NCBI GenBank assembly: GCA_934255435.1
Contig: CAKQNZ010000121.1
Location: forward strand, 1 to 6,332
Reading direction: 5' to 3'
From: an uncultured Clostridia bacterium
GTDB lineage: Bacteria > Bacillota > Clostridia > Peptostreptococcales > Anaerovoracaceae
DNA length: 6,332 nt
Every line of letters begins with the position of its first letter. Position 1 is the stretch's first letter. Below are positions 1 to 5,770 of the stretch, one piece after another. A model generated the notes under the pieces. That model did no database searches, was not told the DNA's origin, and saw only the letters and a program-made list of their open reading frames with translations. A program made the translations under genes and the position numbers.

Positions 1-3000
1 TATCGCCACTGCCTGTATTCTCTACTGCTGTCAGGCGTATATCGAAGAACTCTGTCTGAAGACCTTTATCGTTCCATGCATTGAACTTCTTCTCTGCAGA
101 CAGTTTCACTGATGCCGGCGACGGTTCATATGTGTTCTGATACGAAGTGCTGCTCTTATGCTTGTTCCCGTCTTTGTCAGGCTCAGGTATGCTGCCTTTT
201 ACTGTACTGCTGTCAGTGTATCCTGCCCCGTCTTTCGAGCTGCTGACTTTCCAGCAGGATGCAGCATTTTCTGTAACTTCATACTTCGCACTTGCAGGAA
301 GGTCTTTTATGACGATGGCCTGTCCATCTTTCAGACTTACAGTCGCTTTGCCGTCCTTGTCGAAAGTCACAGTCTGCTCATCATCTGTTCCTGCGCCTTT
401 TATCGTGTATTTATATCCACCTGTTACAGGCTTTTTCGTCTCTGTTCCGTCATCGTCCGTCACAGTCTCGTAAAGGCTGATATCGAAATCGAACTGCTCA
501 TCATCGAATTTGCTGTCAGTCCTGTCATTTTTGACTTTCTTCGAGATCTGAAGATCGCCCACAGTATCATCCGCCACCATTACCATGGATTCCAGCACCA
601 TCAGATGTGACAGCTCCATGTCGCCCAGGTCTGTCTTTGAAGACTTGTCATTTCCCGGTGTGTGCTCCATGCACTGTTTCAGCGATATACGAGGCCAGCC
701 TGTATCTGTCGCAAAGGATTCTATGTGTTTCAGAAGATCAGCATATGTACCGTCTTCCATCAGAGCCTTGTAATGGCCAACTTTGCTGGCCTCACCCAGC
801 GCTGTATATCTGATATGCAGCGTATCCTTGATCGTATCAGTATCATGATCTGATATGACACCGTCTTCTGACGGTTCTTCATCCGACACTACCAGATTCA
901 GTTTCATATTAGTCAGCGTCGAGTCGATGTCGTCGTTTGTAGCGAACTGTTCCATGCTCTTGAGCAGTGTACCTGATCCGCCTCGGCCTACATAAATGCC
1001 GTCGCCCTTTTCCCCTGCATTCGCAAAGGCTCCGTTGTCGTTGACAACGACTTTTATCATCTTGTCGTTTATCTTGTATCCGCTCGGTGCGCTGATCTCC
1101 TTCAGGTAGTATTTACCATTCGGGATCTTTCTGAACACTGCTGTACCTGTAAGGTCCATGGAGCCGTACCGGCTGTCTATATCCATAGTCGTCTTTTCCT
1201 GTACAGGCACCGCATCGCTTTTAAGCACCGGATCTCCCGGCAGGAGCCTGCTGAGCAGCGTCGTCTGATCTTCAGCGTACAATGCGAAAGTCACGCCGTT
1301 CACTGTATGCTCTGAATCTTCGAAGTTCTCAGCATTCTTGTCGAACTTCCTCACATAAAGGTCGTTGCTGACATCTGTAGCCACGAATTTTGCAGCATAC
1401 TTGTACTCGAATGGCCTTACTTTGCTGTTTCCGGACATTATGCCTGTATCCAGACGCACTGTATTAGCTGATGTGGCATCATCCACATTTCCTGTAGTGT
1501 AATAATACGATATGAAATATTTAGCCTTTTCATTCAGTGCACTCAGCACTTCGCTGTCTGACTTGCCGGCATTGTCAGCAACGATGACATTGGAGTATGT
1601 CATGATGTCTCCCGGCAGCTCGCTGAGGGTCGTTTCGTATGCACCCATGGAATTGAGTTTCAGCTCGTATTTGTTTCCTTCCAGTACCTCCTCTATGCTG
1701 TTGACTTTATGGGTGCGCCATCCGTCCAGCACCGAGCCGCTTATGGCTGACCAGTTGCTGTCATCGCTTATGGAGCTGTCCATATCATTCCGCTTATACA
1801 CTACAGCAAATACAGAGCCCGTCTTCAGCGAACCATCGGAATTCATTTCCAGCTGGTTGCCCTGACTGTCATATATATATGTAGGCGCTGTTATCATGAT
1901 ACGTGGATTGGCGTATATACCTGACTGCCACATATTTTCTGTCGTCAGCGCACCTGTCTTCGGATCGTATTCCAGCCAGACATCCTTCACCTTGCGGTAG
2001 CCCTCCGGTGCTTTGGTCTCTTTCAGTATGTAATACGGACCTATATTCTTCTTGTAAAGTTCCTCACAGTTTATCGTAGCTCCGTCGCTGCTTTTCAGAA
2101 TGAGGCTGCCATTGACATCAGTCGTACCTGAACAGAGTCTGTCGCCCTTCGCTTTATACTCGATATCGCCGTCTTTTTCTGTCCTGTCGGCCTCATACAT
2201 CTCGAACTGTGCGCCTTCCAGCGCATTGCTGTACTGATCCACTTTCTGTATCTCGTTGTCTGGCATCAGTTTCAGGTTGAATTTGAGAGACATATTGGAT
2301 TCGTAGTTGCCTCTTTCCAGGTAAAAGAATTTCAGTGTGTGATACGTGCCTCCCGCAAAGGTATTGCCTTTCCATTCTGTCTCGCTGGTCTTTCCTGCGG
2401 CTTCATATTTGGATTTGATAGTACCGTCGCCGGAACCGTTTACTGTGACCGCTCCTGTGCAGAAATTTATTTTAAGGGAGGCTGCGTCATGTATGCCGCC
2501 CAGATCTCCTACCAGAACATTATCAATGAATACCCAGACGTCATCATCGCCGCTGAATTCATATGTTATATCCTTGCCTCTTGTGGTTTTTCCTTCTTCA
2601 GGATGCATGAAATGAGTGCTCATGGAAAGTCCGAACCAGTGATTGACATTACTGCTTCCAGCATTGATATTATTTGCAGCAAGTTTCCCATTTGATTCAC
2701 TGAACACTTTCGTTCCACTGTCAAAAGGGAAAAACTGTCCTGTCTTTCCACTGCTTGACGCTCTGACAGCGGGTTTTTCATACAGTTTCATCGAATTTGC
2801 CTTCTCGTCAAATGATGCGTAGTTTTTAGTACAGTCATAGTAATAATATCCTTCATTATCCACCTGCATGAGACCATCTATATCATTGTAAGCTTTCTTG
2901 CCCTCTGCCGATGTGTTATCGAACAGATAGTCCAGTGACTCGGAATAGAAAATACCCGATGAAAAATTAGTAGCAAGACTTGGATATCCATTACTGTCAA

Positions 3001-3322
3001 GAGTCTTTGACACCATGCCGGAATATGGTGCACTGCTGCCTGTCCAGCCGTTGAATCCACTGCCTTCCCCGTTTGAGAATTTAAGACTGTGGCTCTTATT
3101 TATGCCACCGTCAGAATCTTCATTCTGCTTTCCGTGATCCGGTGAATCCCGTTCATTCACCCAGTAGTCAAACAAAGAAATAACTGTACCCTGCGGAGTC
3201 TTACCGGAGACCGTATGATCTTCCACTGCCGCAGAAGCGTATGCTGTGTTTACTGTGAATACTAACGCAACAAGTACTGCGGCACACAGAACCGCAGCAC
3301 ATTTTTCCTTTATATAGGACAT
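1..3322 (-). CDS. Giant secreted surface protein, fibro-slime plus SpaA/Cna_B-type domains (N-terminal 1107 residues; C-terminus beyond the left edge)
   Basis: Reverse-strand frame open from ATG at 3322-3320 to the window edge with no stop; read by translating the complement. The start is set by GGGGAGG about 10 bases upstream and a signal peptide at residues 1-31: Lys near the N-terminus, hydrophobic core 9-24, cleavage after AYA29 or ASA31. Residues 44-350 form a fibro-slime/PA14-like region with the hallmark GDDDVWVFIDNVLVGDLGG at 258-276 and FFYLERGNYESN from 332; in PA14-type lectins such Asp pairs bind calcium, so an adhesin role is inferred. Residues 355-455 are a SpaA/Cna_B domain (LEGAQFEMY at 368, LKETKAPEGY at 433-442, likely isopeptide Lys360 and catalytic Glu435). 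Residues 650-755 are a second (Lys659, Glu742 in KEISAPSGY). Residues 456-650 and 756-921 are linker regions that often accompany these domains. Residues 922-1050 (GDLQISKKV, YEVTEN) and 1069 onward (VKLSAEKKF) look like pilin isopeptide-linkage domains. A sortase signal is expected off-window but not seen. The ligand is unknown. Confidence 0.9.
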   Translation of the reverse strand, partial: MSYIKEKCAAVLCAAVLVALVFTVNTAYASAAVEDHTVSGKTPQGTVISLFDYWVNERDSPDHGKQNEDSDGGINKSHSLKFSNGEGSGFNGWTGSSAPYSGMVSKTLDSNGYPSLATNFSSGIFYSESLDYLFDNTSAEGKKAYNDIDGLMQVDNEGYYYYDCTKNYASFDEKANSMKLYEKPAVRASSSGKTGQFFPFDSGTKVFSESNGKLAANNINAGSSNVNHWFGLSMSTHFMHPEEGKTTRGKDITYEFSGDDDVWVFIDNVLVGDLGGIHDAASLKINFCTGAVTVNGSGDGTIKSKYEAAGKTSETEWKGNTFAGGTYHTLKFFYLERGNYESNMSLKFNLKLMPDNEIQKVDQYSNALEGAQFEMYEADRTEKDGDIEYKAKGDRLCSGTTDVNGSLILKSSDGATINCEELYKKNIGPYYILKETKAPEGYRKVKDVWLEYDPKTGALTTENMWQSGIYANPRIMITAPTYIYDSQGNQLEMNSDGSLKTGSVFAVVYKRNDMDSSISDDSNWSAISGSVLDGWRTHKVNSIEEVLEGNKYELKLNSMGAYETTLSELPGDIMTYSNVIVADNAGKSDSEVLSALNEKAKYFISYYYTTGNVDDATSANTVRLDTGIMSGNSKVRPFEYKYAAKFVATDVSNDLYVRKFDKNAENFEDSEHTVNGVTFALYAEDQTTLLSRLLPGDPVLKSDAVPVQEKTTMDIDSRYGSMDLTGTAVFRKIPNGKYYLKEISAPSGYKINDKMIKVVVNDNGAFANAGEKGDGIYVGRGGSGTLLKSMEQFATNDDIDSTLTNMKLNLVVSDEEPSEDGVISDHDTDTIKDTLHIRYTALGEASKVGHYKALMEDGTYADLLKHIESFATDTGWPRISLKQCMEHTPGNDKSSKTDLGDMELSHLMVLESMVMVADDTVGDLQISKKVKNDRTDSKFDDEQFDFDISLYETVTDDDGTETKKPVTGGYKYTIKGAGTDDEQTVTFDKDGKATVSLKDGQAIVIKDLPASAKYEVTENAASCWKVSSSKDGAGYTDSSTVKGSIPEPDKDGNKHKSSTSYQNTYEPSPASVKLSAEKKFNAWNDKGLQTEFFDIRLTAVENTGSGD

Positions 3323-3330
3323 TCCTGACA

Positions 3331-3338
3331 AACCTCCC
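3331..3338 (-). promoter_or_regulatory. Ribosome binding site of the surface-protein gene
   Basis: The minus strand reads GGGGAGG followed by TTTGTCAGGA and then ATG at 3322. This is a strong Shine-Dalgarno core with a spacing of about 10 bases, slightly long but the only good site. It fixes the start directly before a clear signal peptide. Confidence 0.8.
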
Positions 3339-3412
3339 CTTTTTAAAACCAATAATGTAACAACTATAACCTTTTCGGTGTGCCCCGGGCCTCTGACTAA
3401 TTTGCCCTGGAG

Positions 3413-3427
3413 CTGGTTATAAACCAG
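3413..3427. repeat. Inverted repeat CTGGTT-ATA-AACCAG in the leader of the surface-protein gene
   Basis: Perfect 6-base arms (3413-3418 and 3422-3427) flank a 3-base centre. It sits about 14 bases downstream of the predicted transcription start. An outer pair, CTGGAG at 3407-3412 and CTCCAG at 3444-3449, encloses it together with one AGTATACT copy. It could be a leader-RNA hairpin or a DNA operator. No U-tract follows on the minus strand, so it is not an intrinsic terminator. Confidence 0.45.
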
Positions 3428-3429
3428 TT

Positions 3430-3456
3430 AGTATACTCATGTTCTCCAGTATACTC
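3430..3456. repeat. Two direct copies of the palindromic octamer AGTATACT over the promoter start
   Basis: AGTATACTC occurs at 3430-3438 and again at 3448-3456, 18 bases apart; its first eight bases are self-complementary. The two copies share a CCAG-type left flank (CCAGTT before the first, C-CAGTATAC at the second). One covers the -10 box and the other falls about 3 to 11 bases into the transcript. The arrangement looks like a double operator, but no regulator is identified, and one copy is partly explained by the -10 sequence itself. Confidence 0.45.
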
Positions 3457-3476
3457 TTATACACAAAAGATGTCAA
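3448..3476 (-). promoter_or_regulatory. Sigma-A promoter of the surface-protein gene
   Basis: On the minus strand TTGACA (3476-3471, a perfect -35) is separated by exactly 17 bases from TATACT (3453-3448, 5 of 6 to the -10 consensus). Transcription should begin near 3441, leaving an untranslated leader of about 119 bases before the ATG at 3322. The -10 element lies inside one of the two AGTATACT palindromes, so a regulator binding there would block polymerase. Confidence 0.85.
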
Positions 3477-3505
3477 TAACCCTTACAGTATAAGAATTTG
3501 TGATA

Positions 3506-3514
3506 CCCCCCCCC
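3506..3514. repeat. Homopolymer of nine C (nine G on the surface-gene strand)
   Basis: An uninterrupted run of nine C on the plus strand, about 30 bases upstream of the -35 box of the surface-protein promoter. Runs of this length are prone to slipped-strand length change, and in other bacteria such tracts near surface-protein promoters produce on/off or graded expression. That role here is inference. Confidence 0.6.
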
Positions 3515-3589
3515 GAAAAATCAAATCAAAATCCGTCAAAGAAAGCAGTAAATCAATACAGTCGTCATGTCCGGCGAAAAAACTGTACG

Positions 3590-3625
3590 AAAAAACCGGA
3601 TATGTGCAGATACACCATCCGGTTT
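3590..3625 (-). terminator. Rho-independent terminator of the ECF S-component gene
   Basis: On the minus strand AAACCGGAT (3625-3617) pairs perfectly with ATCCGGTTT (3601-3593), with a 15-base loop that can add a GTG/CAC inner pairing. A run of six T (3595-3590) follows. It starts about 40 bases after the TAA at 3667-3665. The plus-strand side lacks an immediate T-run, so it points one way and isolates the transporter gene from the surface-protein gene downstream. Confidence 0.8.
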
Positions 3626-3664
3626 GATATTTTTCACGTATTTCATACTGCTGCTGCAGTATTT

Positions 3665-4213
3665 TTATTTCTGTCTGTATGTAAAGAATGTCTTTGCCGG
3701 CGTCTTGCAAAGTGCTTCTGCCAGCACTACAGCGATGACCATGCCGACTGCGAACTGGCCTATGTTCCACGGGATGCCTATCACCGGCGATACCCAGTTG
3801 CCGTACATTACGCCTTCAGCCACATAATATCCTGCTACCATGAAGATACCTGCCAGCACCATGCCTGCAGCCTCGCCTGCGATGAATCCGCCTCTGCTGA
3901 TCTTCTCGCTCTCAGCCAGTTTCTTTACGACAAGTCCCAGTATGACTGCCATGATGCCTTTGATACAGAATGTCCACGGAGCCCATGCTGCCGCACCTCC
4001 CATGACGTCTGCCAGAAGTCCTCCGAAGGCTGACGCCACTGCGCCGTATCTCCAGCCCAGTATCAGCACCGACAGGAACACCATTGAATCTCCGAGGTGT
4101 ACATAACCTGTAGTGCCAGGGATAGGGACTCTGATGAACATCGTTGCCACCATGACGATACACATCATAAGTGCAGCCATGACGATCTTCTGCACGTGTG
4201 ATCTTGTTTCCAT
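3665..4213 (-). CDS. ECF transporter S component (substrate-specific vitamin-binding membrane protein), possibly for vitamin B6 or hydroxymethylpyrimidine
   Basis: A 182-residue, very hydrophobic protein of about six membrane segments, the usual size of an ECF S component. It begins with a short basic N-terminus and a first helix around residues 10-27. Family-type features are the GYVHLGD motif at 36-42 after a proline-glycine loop, the helix SAFGGLLADVMGG at 61-73, and APWTFCIKG at 78-86. These match the ECF-riboflavin/HmpT/PdxU-like S-component group (PF07155). S components capture a vitamin in the membrane and need the shared EcfA/A'/T energising module, absent here, so this is a solitary group II type. 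The ATG at 4213 is chosen over an upstream in-frame TTG at 4231 because AAAGAGG lies 7 bases before it. It is divergent from a MocR/PdxR-type regulator, which favours vitamin B6 as substrate. Thiamine precursors, riboflavin or others remain possible from sequence alone. Confidence 0.85.
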   Translation of the reverse strand: METRSHVQKIVMAALMMCIVMVATMFIRVPIPGTTGYVHLGDSMVFLSVLILGWRYGAVASAFGGLLADVMGGAAAWAPWTFCIKGIMAVILGLVVKKLAESEKISRGGFIAGEAAGMVLAGIFMVAGYYVAEGVMYGNWVSPVIGIPWNIGQFAVGMVIAVVLAEALCKTPAKTFFTYRQK

Positions 4214-4220
4214 AATAAAA

Positions 4221-4227
4221 CCTCTTT
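4221..4227 (-). promoter_or_regulatory. Ribosome binding site that decides the S-component start
   Basis: The minus strand reads AAAGAGG, then TTTTATT, then ATG at 4213, a 7-base spacing. The same bases would be coding if translation started at TTG 4231, and no comparable site precedes that TTG, so ATG 4213 is preferred. Confidence 0.75.
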
Positions 4228-4252
4228 CCAAATAATATTGCGTGATGTATAC

Positions 4253-4278
4253 TATAATACAGCAGATGTGTATATAAT
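4253..4278 (+). promoter_or_regulatory. Probable promoter region of the MocR regulator gene (-10 candidates only)
   Basis: Two perfect TATAAT hexamers occur on the plus strand, at 4253-4258 and 4273-4278. Neither has a convincing -35 at 16-18 bases, so which is used cannot be decided. Both lie inside the palindromic elements, consistent with autoregulation and with face-to-face overlap with the divergent S-component promoter. Confidence 0.4.
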
Positions 4279-4282
4279 TGAA
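4254..4282 (-). promoter_or_regulatory. Probable promoter of the S-component gene
   Basis: On the minus strand TTCAAT (4282-4277, 3 of 6 to the -35 consensus) lies 17 bases from TATTAT (4259-4254, 5 of 6 to the -10). Transcription would start near 4247, giving a leader of about 34 bases, too short for a riboswitch. Both elements fall inside the two TGTAT/ATACA palindromes, so binding there should repress. The weak -35 keeps confidence moderate. Confidence 0.55.
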
Positions 4283-4315
4283 TATACAGATTTTTTTATT
4301 TTTCTTATTACAGAT

Positions 4316-4319
4316 GGAG
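4316..4319 (+). promoter_or_regulatory. Ribosome binding site of the MocR regulator gene
   Basis: GGAG lies 7 bases before ATG 4327. This supports that start, which places the winged helix at the usual distance from the N-terminus. Confidence 0.7.
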
Positions 4320-4326
4320 CAATATC

Positions 4327-5712
4327 ATGAAAGCAGTCATTCCTGTTATTGATGAAACGAGAAAAAAAGCATACTATCTGCAGGTATACGACTATATCCG
4401 CAGCGCAGTCCTCAGAGGCGATATCAAGGAGGGTGAAAAGCTCCCTTCGCTGAGAGGTCTGTCAAGATCCACAGGTCTGAGCATAACGACTATAGAGCAG
4501 GCATACAACCAGCTGGCGGTGGAAGGGTACGTCACCAGCAAGGCGCAGTCGGGATATTATGTCAACGATGTCGGCTCGCACCTGGAAAGTGCTGCAGCTG
4601 ATGATGTGCAGCCTTATCCTGTCGGTACAGACATCGGCGAGTATGCAGATCATAAAGAAACGGACTTCTTTTACGACCCGGACTGTTTTGATTTCAATAA
4701 ATGGAAAAAGTGCATGAACAAGGTACTGACAGAGTCCTCGGCTTCGCTTTTCTTCGAGAGCGACCCCCAGGGCGAGCTGGTGCTGAGACAGGAGATCGCC
4801 AGATACCTTTATATATCAAGAGGGGTGACATGTTCACCCGAACAGATAATAATCGGCGCCGGCACGCAGCAGATAACCAACCACCTTGCTACGATACTGA
4901 GGAAGATGTCCATAGACCATGTGGCACTGGAAGATCCGGTATACGGACCTGTCCGCAACACGTTCAGAGACAGAGGCTTTGCCATAACTCCGGTAGGCGC
5001 AGACGAGCGGGGACTGATCCTTGAAAAGCTCCCTGCAAATATCAGGACCGCTGCTTATGTCAGTCCGTCGAACCATATGTACACCGGTGCAGTGATGCCG
5101 GTGGGCCGCAGATACGAGCTGCTGAGATGGGCGGAGTCCAACGACAGCTACATCATCGAGGACGACTACGACAGCGAGCTGAGATACTTCGGCAAACCGG
5201 TGCCTGCCCTGCGCAGTCTGTCCGACGGACAGCGGGTGATATATCTCAGTTCCTTTTCCAGCACGCTGTTCGCTGCAGTGAAGATAAGCTATATGGTGCT
5301 TCCTGAAAAGATAGCCGAAATGTTCTCTGCCATGATCGGGGACTATTCCCAGACATGCTCGAAGCTTGAGCAGCTGACGCTGGCCAGGTTCATGCAGAGC
5401 GGCAAGTACCAGACGCATCTGAAAAAGCTCAGGAAGCTGTACTCACAGAAGCTGGACCGGGCGGTGAACACCATCACCACATCAGGTGGCGACTTCATCG
5501 ACGTCCGAAACCGTGCATCAGGGCTGAACATGATCCTGAAAGTCCACAGCAGCAAGCCTGTATCACAGCTCAAGGCAGAAGCCGAAAGCCTGCAGATACC
5601 AGCCAGCTCCTCAGGAGAAGACGGCATGGTGATACTCTACTACAACCAGATACCACTGGAAGACATCCCGGAAACACTGCAAGCACTGATAAAACTGTGG
5701 CGTGAAAAATAA
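4327..5712 (+). CDS. MocR/PdxR-type transcriptional regulator: GntR winged helix fused to an aminotransferase-like domain, lacking the PLP lysine
   Basis: 461 residues, the usual MocR length (compare GabR, about 479). Residues 16-82 are a GntR-type winged helix: YLQVYDYIRSAVLRGDIKEG, then KLPSLRGLSRSTGLS, the recognition helix around 53-65 and a wing ending SGYYV at 75-79. A linker to about 112 leads into a type I aminotransferase fold: GAGTQQ at 177-182, EDPVY at 202-206, SPSNHMYTG at 246-254, IIEDDYDSEL at 276-285 and ISYMVLP at 320-326. The family motif SFSKxL appears as SFSSTL at 309-314, so Ser312 replaces the lysine that holds PLP as an internal aldimine (Lys312 in GabR, recalled numbering). 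The following conserved Arg is Lys319 and the usual PSH is PSN249. The rest of the fold is intact, so this is a specialised regulator and not a decaying gene. It should act in the cytoplasm as a dimer on DNA. The divergent S-component gene 113 bases away is the likely target. Effector inferred as PLP or a related vitamer. An active aminotransferase is unlikely. Confidence 0.9.
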   Translation: MKAVIPVIDETRKKAYYLQVYDYIRSAVLRGDIKEGEKLPSLRGLSRSTGLSITTIEQAYNQLAVEGYVTSKAQSGYYVNDVGSHLESAAADDVQPYPVGTDIGEYADHKETDFFYDPDCFDFNKWKKCMNKVLTESSASLFFESDPQGELVLRQEIARYLYISRGVTCSPEQIIIGAGTQQITNHLATILRKMSIDHVALEDPVYGPVRNTFRDRGFAITPVGADERGLILEKLPANIRTAAYVSPSNHMYTGAVMPVGRRYELLRWAESNDSYIIEDDYDSELRYFGKPVPALRSLSDGQRVIYLSSFSSTLFAAVKISYMVLPEKIAEMFSAMIGDYSQTCSKLEQLTLARFMQSGKYQTHLKKLRKLYSQKLDRAVNTITTSGGDFIDVRNRASGLNMILKVHSSKPVSQLKAEAESLQIPASSSGEDGMVILYYNQIPLEDIPETLQALIKLWREK

Positions 5713-5721
5713 ACGACAGTG

Positions 5722-5760
5722 AAAAACAGCAGCCATCTTGTCTGATGCGCTGCTGTTTTT
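5722..5760. terminator. Bidirectional rho-independent terminator between convergent genes
   Basis: AAAAACAGCAGC (5722-5733) pairs perfectly with GCTGCTGTTTTT (5749-5760). Inside it CATC (5734-5737) can pair with GATG (5744-5747), leaving a 6-base loop and one bulged C. Both strands end in T5. It begins 10 bases after the MocR stop and lies 11 bases beyond the stop of the opposing YfhO-family gene, so it serves both. Confidence 0.9.
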
Positions 5761-5770
5761 GTCTGGCAGT

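Larger units (their letters stand above)
3323..3664. other. Intergenic region between surface-protein and S-component genes
   Basis: No credible gene is present in these 342 bases. From left to right they hold the surface gene's ribosome binding site, a leader of about 119 bases with a GC-rich CCCGGG patch at 3384-3389, the CTGGTT/AACCAG inverted repeat, the AGTATACT pair, the sigma-A promoter, the C9 run, an A-rich stretch of about 75 bases with no recognisable element, and the S-component terminator. The short open frames here lack ribosome binding sites and cut across the terminator or promoter. Confidence 0.7.
4246..4288. promoter_or_regulatory. Candidate MocR operator: two TGTAT/ATACA palindromes in the divergent promoter region
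   Basis: The left element is TGTAT-N6-ATACA at 4246-4261. The right one is TGTATAT-N6-ATATACA at 4269-4288, perfect over 7-base arms. Their centres are 25 bases apart. GATG starts at 4244 and 4265, exactly 21 bases or two helical turns, and ATACAG recurs at 4257 and 4284. MocR regulators typically bind repeated half-sites next to their own gene, so the regulator encoded at 4327 is the natural ligand. AT-rich promoter DNA can produce such symmetry by chance, but four TGTAT half-sites in 43 bases is notable. Confidence 0.55.

Noticed and set aside
147..853. Several overlapping plus-strand open frames of 62-150 codons
   Set aside because: They lie antisense to the continuous surface-protein frame, have no ribosome binding sites, and encode Ser/Cys/Phe-rich sequence without any recognisable domain.
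2339..2695. Plus-strand open frame of 118 codons
   Set aside because: It is a shadow of the fibro-slime domain coding region, whose GDDDVWVFIDN motif is clearly encoded on the other strand.
3439..3627. Plus-strand open frame of 62 codons in the intergenic region
   Set aside because: It runs through the surface-gene promoter, the C9 run and the S-component terminator, and has no ribosome binding site.
3500..4033. Plus-strand open frame of 177 codons
   Set aside because: It is antisense to the S-component gene and its Cys/His-rich translation is the usual artefact of reading hydrophobic codons backwards.
4214..4231. Upstream TTG start for the S component (six extra residues)
   Set aside because: The Shine-Dalgarno AAAGAGG lies within that extension and is ideally placed for the ATG at 4213.
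4214..4326. Vitamin riboswitch (TPP or FMN type) upstream of the S component
   Set aside because: The predicted leader is only about 34 bases and the region shows none of the conserved riboswitch cores; protein-based control by the neighbouring regulator explains it better.
4834..5418. Minus-strand open frame of 194 codons
   Set aside because: It is a shadow of the MocR aminotransferase domain with no family resemblance of its own.
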